The position numbers were made by a program, and so were the translations under genes. Below the pieces are notes generated by a model that was given only the letters and a program-made list of their open reading frames with translations, was not told the DNA's origin and ran no database searches. Source: Roseicyclus sediminis (GTDB lineage: Bacteria > Pseudomonadota > Alphaproteobacteria > Rhodobacterales > Rhodobacteraceae). From it: 64,000 nt of DNA. Shown one piece after another: positions 62,748-64,000 of the stretch; within the stretch, counting starts at the first letter, position 1, and the number at the start of each line of letters is the position of its first letter. The stretch is taken from NCBI RefSeq assembly GCF_025515305.1, contig NZ_JAOPHT010000003.1, positions 1-64,000 on the forward strand. The letters are read 5' to 3'.

Positions 62748-63413
62748 ATGATCCGTCTCTACCATTTCGCGCTGTCCCCCTTCTGCCGCAAGGTCCGCCT
62801 GGTCCTCGCGGAGAAGAAGATCGACGTGGAGCTGGTCGACGAGAAATATTGGGAGCCCTCGACCGAGTTCCTGCGCCGCAACCCCGCCGGCAAGGTGCCG
62901 ATCCTCAAGATCGACGGCCTGACCCTCTCGGATTCGAACGCCATCTGCGAATACATCGAGGAAACGCGACCCGAACCGCCCCTGATGCCCGCCGACCCCA
63001 AGGCGCGGGCCGAGGTGCGTCGTCTCGTGGCGTGGTTCGACGACAAGTTCCACCAGGAGGTGACGCGCAACCTCGTCTACGAGCGCGTCAACAAGAAGGT
63101 CATGCGCGCGGGCTATCCCGACGGCAAGGCGGTCAAGACCGGCGCCACGGCGATCAAGTTCCACCTGCGCTACATGGAATGGCTTCTGGATCATCGCCGC
63201 TGGCTGGCGGGCGACCGGATGACGATGGCCGATTTCGCTGCCGCCGCGCATATCAGCTGTCTCGACTACATCTCGGATGTCGACTGGACGTCCAGCGCGG
63301 CGGTCAAGGACTGGTACGCCACGATGAAGTCGCGGCCGGCCTTCCGCTCGGTCCTGTCGGACCACATCCCTGGCTTTGCGCAGCCGCCGCACTACGCGAA
63401 CCTGGACTTTTGA
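62748..63413 (+). CDS. Glutathione S-transferase family protein
   Basis: A 221-residue GST. The N-terminal thioredoxin-like domain [20 protein letters not shown] has a Ser/Cys at the glutathione site, and [11 protein letters not shown] and [10 protein letters not shown] contact glutathione. An all-helical C-terminal domain with [20 protein letters not shown] completes the protein. The subclass and substrate are unclear. Its TGA stop overlaps the TTG start of queG by three bases. GST and queG in this arrangement recur in Rhodobacterales. Confidence 0.92.
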   Translation: MIRLYHFALSPFCRKVRLVLAEKKIDVELVDEKYWEPSTEFLRRNPAGKVPILKIDGLTLSDSNAICEYIEETRPEPPLMPADPKARAEVRRLVAWFDDKFHQEVTRNLVYERVNKKVMRAGYPDGKAVKTGATAIKFHLRYMEWLLDHRRWLAGDRMTMADFAAAAHISCLDYISDVDWTSSAAVKDWYATMKSRPAFRSVLSDHIPGFAQPPHYANLDF

Positions 63414-64000
63414 CCGACCTGAAGGAGAGGCTGCGCGCCGAGGCCCTCGCGTCGGGCTTCGCCGGGATGGGCGTCTGCCGGCCCGATGCGATCCCCGAGG
63501 CTGCCGCGCGGCTGGCCGGCTTCGTGGCCGAGGGGCGGCACGGTCAGATGCGCTGGATGGCCGAGCGCATGAACTGGCGGGGCAACCCCGCGGCCCTCTG
63601 GCCCGAGGCGAAGTCGGTCGTCATGCTGGCCGAGCCCTACACGCCCGACGAGGACCCGCTGGCCAATCTGGAACGTCCCGAGGTCGGGACGATCTCGGTC
63701 TATGCGCGCAACAGGGACTACCACGACCTCGTCAAGAAACGGCTGAAGCGGGTCGGGCGCTGGTTTCTGGAGGAGGCGCGGCGGGACGATCCCTCCGCCG
63801 CACACGCGATCAAGGTTTTCGTGGACACCGCTCCGGTGATGGAAAAGCCGCTGGCCGCCGCCGCGGGGCTCGGATGGCAGGGCAAGCACACGAACCTGCT
63901 GTCACGCGACCTCGGAAACTGGGTTTTCCTCGGCGCGATCTTCACGACCGTCGCACTGCCGCCCGACGCGCCCGGGGCAGACCATTGCGGCAGTTGCCGC
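63410..64000 (+). CDS. queG: Epoxyqueuosine reductase QueG, N-terminal part
   Basis: The frame starting at TTG 63410 (overlapping the GST stop, TTGA) runs off the end of the window with 197 residues visible. Text is that of QueG, the cobalamin- and [4Fe-4S]-dependent enzyme that reduces epoxyqueuosine to queuosine in t[73 protein letters not shown], and the first cysteines of the cluster site in DHCGSCR. The catalytic Asp is in VDTAP. It depends on cobalamin, whose nucleotide-loop genes lie at 7.7-9.6 kb. No further genes can be read. Confidence 0.92.
   Translation, partial: MTDLKERLRAEALASGFAGMGVCRPDAIPEAAARLAGFVAEGRHGQMRWMAERMNWRGNPAALWPEAKSVVMLAEPYTPDEDPLANLERPEVGTISVYARNRDYHDLVKKRLKRVGRWFLEEARRDDPSAAHAIKVFVDTAPVMEKPLAAAAGLGWQGKHTNLLSRDLGNWVFLGAIFTTVALPPDAPGADHCGSCR

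Overview
The window comes from a GC-rich alphaproteobacterial chromosome and is almost certainly Rhodobacterales (Roseobacter/Paracoccus-type). The evidence is the gene repertoire and protein style: a 1151-residue SMC, a CGNR regulator, an ArgJ with a lysine-rich N-terminus, a dnaE2 preceded by a GAAC-N7-GAAT box, and the short GC-rich hairpin repeats typical of that order. Genes are packed tightly. No gap exceeds 300 bases, and no tRNA, rRNA, CRISPR array, transposase or prophage gene was seen. Both edges cut genes: imuB on the left and queG on the right.

Layout. 1-5.7 kb: the end of imuB, a VOC protein, a tandem hairpin repeat, then a leftward operon dgcN-dgcA-exonuclease-dat that looks like D-glutamate/D-amino acid catabolism. 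6-11.2 kb: a CGNR regulator, a glutathionyl-hydroquinone reductase-type GST, two cobalamin nucleotide-loop genes, a lytic transglycosylase and a small secreted protein. 11.3-17.3 kb: smc, a polytopic membrane protein, rsfS and rlmH.

17.3-28.1 kb is the most accessory-looking stretch. It holds a capsule-type ABC exporter (permease, co-polymerase-like protein, ATPase), a 1095-residue RTX-like protein with five 264-bp repeats, a HAD-like protein translationally coupled to a large glycosyltransferase, and a sulfotransferase. Together they look like a locus that makes, modifies and exports a surface glycan, with a calcium-binding secreted protein inserted in it.

28.2-33.8 kb: gpmI, an EnvC-like factor without visible zinc ligands, ctpA, rppH and a sterol-desaturase family protein. 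34-37 kb: SOS-type dnaE2, which ends early and is separated from imuB. 37-45.3 kb: pip, ubiG, a MarR regulator, comF-grxC, a methyltransferase-like protein, hemH, and a leftward ppiC-argJ-mutT operon. 45.5-56 kb: secA, two envelope-associated proteins, radC, map, sfsA, a CinA-type protein, a GNAT enzyme and an OmpA protein. 56-64 kb: a LysR regulator divergent from a class II aldolase, a methyltransferase, a paaI-paaK-tetR cluster, a GNAT enzyme, mtgA, a GST and the start of queG.

Several genes appear to use non-ATG starts chosen from Shine-Dalgarno position: GTG for cbiB, smc and the GNAT gene, TTG for map and queG, and possibly CTG for rsfS and the exporter permease. All functions are read from sequence alone; no database search was run.
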